Positions 60,844 through 64,000 of a stretch of DNA of 64,000 nt are shown here, one piece after another (within the stretch, counting starts at the first letter, position 1; each line of letters begins with the position of its first letter). Below the pieces are notes generated by a model. The model was not told where the DNA came from, searched no databases, and saw nothing but the letters and a program-made list of their open reading frames with translations. Made by a program: the position numbers and the translations under genes. The stretch comes from Demequina subtropica (GTDB lineage Bacteria > Actinomycetota > Actinomycetes > Actinomycetales > Demequinaceae): the NCBI RefSeq assembly GCF_000971235.1, contig NZ_BBMB01000008.1, positions 1 through 64,000 of the forward strand, written 5' to 3'.

Positions 60844-61976
60844 CGGTCGAGCAGCACCTCGACATGCGCGTCCATGTCGAGCTGGGCCGCGGTCGCCCGG
60901 GCCCCCGCCGCGAGGCGTGCCTGGAGCCCTGGGTCCGCGAGGAAGCGGGTGAGCACCGCGCGCAGCGCCGCCGGGCTCGGATCGGGAGCCACCAGCCCGT
61001 TGACGCCGTCCTCGATGAGCGGGCCGGCGGCGAGCGCGTTGGTGAGCACGGGAGTGCCCGCGAGCATCGCCTCGGCGGTGACCAGCGGGAAGTTCTCGGG
61101 CCAGGTCGACGGCATCACGAGCGCGAGGGCGTGCGCGACCGCCTCCTCCTTGGCCGCCCCGTCGAGCCACCCCAGGGCGGTGACGCCTCCATCGGCCTCG
61201 CGCACCAGCCCCTCGAGCGGGCCGGCGCCCGCGATCGCGAGGCGGGCGTCCCCGATCCCGCCGTCCCATGCCTCGAGCAGCTCGGCGACGCCCTTGCGCT
61301 CGGAGAGCTTGCCCAGGAACAGCAGCCCGCCATCGCGCCGGCCGCCCTGATGGCGCGACGACCACGGCCAGCCGTGGGGGATCACCGCGACCCGCTCGCC
61401 CGGGACGTCGAGTCCGAGCGCGAGGTTGCGGTCGCGCGTGCGCACGGAAGGGAAGATCAGCAGCGACGCCTGCGCGGCCGCGCGCGAGTGCAGCGCGGTC
61501 CGTGCGCGCTGGAGCGCCCCGAGCCGGTCGACGGCGGCGCCGCCGCGCGCGCCCGTCGCGCGCGTGTCCACGAGCGCGTAGTCGTGCACCGTGTGGAGCA
61601 CCGGCCGCCCGGGCGGGGCTCGCAGCACTCCGGCGCCCACGCCCTGGAAGCGGTGCACGTGGACCACGTCCGCATCGAGCTCGCCGCGGCGGTAGCCCTG
61701 GGGAGCGCGCACCGCGCCCCACGCGTCGAGCGCGTGGAACAGCGCGCGGGCGGCAGGGTTGGGGCCGCGGCCGTCGGAGGGGTAGGGCCGCCACACGGGC
61801 CGCACGTCGACGCGCACGCCCGCGCCCTCGAGCCGGGCCCGCGTCGCCTCGTCGACGAGCGGCGTGGCCACCGCCACGTCCGCGACGCGCGCCTGCGCGA
61901 TCGCGAGCTCGACGCAGTAGAGCTCGGCGCCCCCGAGCGGAGCGCGGAGGCTGCTCGCGACGTGGATGATCCGCAT
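60813..61976 (-). CDS. Glycosyltransferase, GT4 family (set C)
   Basis: The 387-residue protein starts at ATG 61976 with GAGGGA upstream and opens MRIIHVASSLRAPLGGAELY. TVHDYALVDTRATGARGGAA is near residue 130. The donor half shows LLFLGKLSERKGVAELLEAW near 220 and MPSTWPENFPLVTAEAMLAGTP near 285, the GT4 EX7E region. It would add a residue to the set C polymer. Convergent overlap with the preceding gene implies independent transcription. Confidence 0.85.
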   Translation of the reverse strand: MRIIHVASSLRAPLGGAELYCVELAIAQARVADVAVATPLVDEATRARLEGAGVRVDVRPVWRPYPSDGRGPNPAARALFHALDAWGAVRAPQGYRRGELDADVVHVHRFQGVGAGVLRAPPGRPVLHTVHDYALVDTRATGARGGAAVDRLGALQRARTALHSRAAAQASLLIFPSVRTRDRNLALGLDVPGERVAVIPHGWPWSSRHQGGRRDGGLLFLGKLSERKGVAELLEAWDGGIGDARLAIAGAGPLEGLVREADGGVTALGWLDGAAKEEAVAHALALVMPSTWPENFPLVTAEAMLAGTPVLTNALAAGPLIEDGVNGLVAPDPSPAALRAVLTRFLADPGLQARLAAGARATAAQLDMDAHVEVLLDRYREALGVEA

Positions 61977-62107
61977 CGGTCCCTCGCTCACGTGCCTGGG
62001 CTGGCGGGCATCGGCAGTCTAGCCACGCGCGTCGAGGCCTGGCTAGAGTCGGGACGAAGGGGACGAACCGACGCCCGCACCGGGCGCGACTGGAGGTGGA
62101 TCCGCGC

Positions 62108-63034
62108 GTGGTGGACAAGGTGCCGGTGGTGTACGTCGCCGGGTGGGGCCGCAGCGGGACCACGCTCATCGACCGCATCCTGGGCCAGTCGCCCGATCTC
62201 ATGTCGCTGGGCGAGGTGGGTCTGCTGCCCGAGCGGGGGATCATGGGCGGCGAGCTGTGCGGATGCGGGCTCGCGTTCCAGGAGTGCCCGTTCTGGACCG
62301 CGGTCGGGGAGCGCGCCTTCGGCGGCTGGGACAAGGTCGACGCGCCCCGCATGAAGGTGCTCTTCCATGACCTGGGGCGCGTGCGCCACGACCTCCTGCC
62401 GCGGTTCCTGGTCGAGCGCGGCGACTACCTGGACCGGGTGCGCGAGTACCTCGACTTCTACACGGCGGTGCTGGTCGCGGCGCATGAGGAGAGCGGACGC
62501 ATCCCCATCGACTCGAGCAAGCACCCCACGGTCGCGAGCCTCCTGTCGCGCGCGGAGGGGCTCGACGTGCGCGTGCTGCACGTGGTCCGCGACCCCCGCG
62601 GCGTCGCGTACTCGTGGACCAAGGCCGTGACCCGCACCGACGCCGGTGTCGGCTCGGTCGAGGAGATCACGCGCCTGGTGCCCGAGCGCAGCGGCTGGAT
62701 CTGGCTGCGCATGAACGCCGTCGCGGGGTCGCTCAGACGCAAGGCGGCGGGGTACGCGCGTGTCCGGTACGAGGACGCCGTCGCGGACCCGGCCGGCGTG
62801 CTCGGGGGCGCGCTCGACCGGCTCGGGCTCCCCTCGGCCGGGGTGCCCGGCATCGGCCCGGGCGGGGAGATCGACCTCGCCGCGTGCCACACGGTGGCCG
62901 GCAACCCCTCGCGCATGCGGGTCGGCGCGACGCGGCTGCGGCTCGACTCGGAGTGGCGCACCGCCCTGCCGGCGGGGACGCGCCGCCGCGTCGGGCTGGT
63001 CACCACGCCCCTGCGGAAGCGCTACGGGTACTGA
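62108..63034 (+). CDS. Sulfotransferase-family protein 2 (set C)
   Basis: The 308-residue protein starts at GTG 62108 behind GGAGGTGG. The phosphosulfate loop VAGWGRSGTTLIDRILGQ is at about residues 9-26 and the 3'-phosphate motif VLHVVRDPRGVAYSW near 160. A pair CGCGLAFQECPF near 55 could bind metal or form a disulfide; such cysteines recur in the actinobacterial sulfotransferase-3 group. It is followed by a second sulfotransferase after one base, so the two are one transcription unit. Confidence 0.8.
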   Translation: MVDKVPVVYVAGWGRSGTTLIDRILGQSPDLMSLGEVGLLPERGIMGGELCGCGLAFQECPFWTAVGERAFGGWDKVDAPRMKVLFHDLGRVRHDLLPRFLVERGDYLDRVREYLDFYTAVLVAAHEESGRIPIDSSKHPTVASLLSRAEGLDVRVLHVVRDPRGVAYSWTKAVTRTDAGVGSVEEITRLVPERSGWIWLRMNAVAGSLRRKAAGYARVRYEDAVADPAGVLGGALDRLGLPSAGVPGIGPGGEIDLAACHTVAGNPSRMRVGATRLRLDSEWRTALPAGTRRRVGLVTTPLRKRYGY

Positions 63035-63035
63035 C

Positions 63036-63959
63036 GTGGCGCGCGCGCATCGGACCATCCTGGTGACCGGGGTGCCACGCTCGGGCACCACGCCCATCGG
63101 CGAGGTGCTCGGCTTCGCCCCGAGCACGCGGTTCCTGTACGAGCCGCTCAACTTCGAGTCGGGGCTGCGCACGATCGACGCGTACTTCCCCACGCTGGGC
63201 GATGCCCGGGATCACGATGAGGACGTCCAGGCCATCCTCGACCTCCGCCTGCGGCTGCGCAGCGGGGTGTTCCCCGAGGACCGCGGGCTGCGCAGGCTGG
63301 GCAAGTACGTGGTCGGGGGGCAGAGCCGGGTGTCGGCGCGTTCCCTGCGCTGGGGGCCCACGCCCGACCATGTGATCTGGAAGGACCCGTTCGCGATCTT
63401 CCTGGTCGCGCGCATCGCGACACGCTTCGAGGTGCCGACCGTCATCACGATGCGCGATCCCCACGCGGTCGCGGCCAGCTTCAAGCGGCTCGGGTGGAGC
63501 TTCGACGTGCGCGGGATCCAGCGCCGGCTCGACCCGGACGGCGACGCGCCCTGGGCGCTGTCCGAGGAGGCGCTCGCGCTCGCGGAGTCGGGATCGGCGG
63601 TCACGGGTGCCGCGCTGTGGAGGCTCGGCTACGGGCATGCGAGCGCGACCACGGCGGGGCTCGCCAACGTCGCATGGGTGTCCGTCGAGGACGTGCTCGA
63701 GCAGCCCCGCGCGGTCTACGAGCGGCTCTACGAGTTCTGCGGGCTCGAGCTCTCCGAGGACGCGGCGCGCGCGCTCGAGGGCAAGTACCGCGCCGGAGGG
63801 CGCGAGACGCCCACGCGGACCCACGACAAGCATCGTGACGTCGGCGCCGTCGCCACCTACTGGCAGGGGAGCCTCACGGAGGAGGAGAACGCCGCCGTCG
63901 ATGCGCTCACCGCGGACGTGCGGGTGGGGGTCCCGGCGTCGCGCTCGGGGCTCCCGTGA
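63036..63959 (+). CDS. Sulfotransferase-family protein 3 (set C)
   Basis: The 307-residue protein starts at GTG 63036, immediately after the previous stop. The phosphosulfate loop LVTGVPRSGTTPIGEVLG is at residues 9-26, YEPLNFESG follows, and the 3'-phosphate motif VITMRDPHAVAASFKRLGW is near 137. This resembles aryl/carbohydrate sulfotransferases. With its neighbour it suggests sulfation at two positions of the set C polymer. PAPS synthesis genes are not in the window. Confidence 0.8.
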   Translation: MARAHRTILVTGVPRSGTTPIGEVLGFAPSTRFLYEPLNFESGLRTIDAYFPTLGDARDHDEDVQAILDLRLRLRSGVFPEDRGLRRLGKYVVGGQSRVSARSLRWGPTPDHVIWKDPFAIFLVARIATRFEVPTVITMRDPHAVAASFKRLGWSFDVRGIQRRLDPDGDAPWALSEEALALAESGSAVTGAALWRLGYGHASATTAGLANVAWVSVEDVLEQPRAVYERLYEFCGLELSEDAARALEGKYRAGGRETPTRTHDKHRDVGAVATYWQGSLTEEENAAVDALTADVRVGVPASRSGLP

Positions 63960-64000
63960 GCGCGTCGGGTATGCCGGGAATGCACTGTTATATGGTGGCG
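63960..64000. other. End of window
   Basis: The last 41 bases contain an AT-rich TGTTATATGG at about 63986-63995, likely a promoter for a gene beyond the window. Set C may continue there. Confidence 0.3.

Overview
The window is GC-rich throughout and codon use is strongly G/C-ending. It carries a mycothiol-type arsenate reductase, actinobacterial-style secreted proteins and many GTG starts. All of this points to a high-GC actinomycete, probably of the Micrococcales; the genus cannot be fixed from the sequence alone. I see no rRNA, tRNA, CRISPR array, transposase or integrase.

About 1-17.5 kb is ordinary chromosomal content. It holds a small P-loop ATPase, a DUF389 membrane protein, and two near-duplicate GH43 glycosidases flanking a Bcr/CflA-type efflux gene, the first GH43 behind a LacI-type operator. 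Then come a LacY-like sugar/H+ symporter, an L,D-transpeptidase lipoprotein, two secreted proteins, an ArsR-phosphatase fusion plus arsC pair, a large FAD/Fe-S oxidoreductase, and small lipoproteins (SGNH hydrolase, CAP domain) with a YdcF-like protein.

About 17.6-64 kb is an extracellular-polysaccharide supercluster built from three parallel Wzy-type gene sets. Each set has its own polyprenyl-phosphate sugar transferase (18.4, 40.8, 55.6 kb), Wzz/BY-kinase (25.0, 39.3, 54.1 kb), DUF4012 membrane protein (29.7, 36.3, 50.4 kb), small secreted protein ending in an LSxTGF-helix-Arg tail (17.6, 38.1, 52.2 kb) and polymerase-like membrane protein (23.4, 44.8, 57.1 kb). Glycosyltransferases, acyl/acetyltransferases and three sulfotransferases fill the rest. 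Two low-molecular-weight tyrosine phosphatases, gmd and fcl (GDP-L-fucose synthesis) and one Wzx-like flippase complete it. Sets B and C share the same head, in order: DUF4012, LSxTGF protein, convergent kinase, divergent sugar transferase. The cargo of set B (about 42.3-50.1 kb) is visibly less GC-rich than its flanks and looks imported.

The most unusual signals are four. (1) The DUF4012-LSxTGF pair is repeated with each polysaccharide set, and all three DUF4012 proteins end in a terminal cysteine. (2) A perfect CRP/GlxR-type palindrome lies in front of the set B sugar transferase, which appears to be leaderless. (3) The word GACGATGCG is strongly repeated and forms inverted pairs between convergent genes, as DNA-uptake sequences do in other bacteria. 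(4) Three sulfotransferases suggest a sulfated glycan, which is rare in bacteria. Functions are read from motifs; no database search was run.
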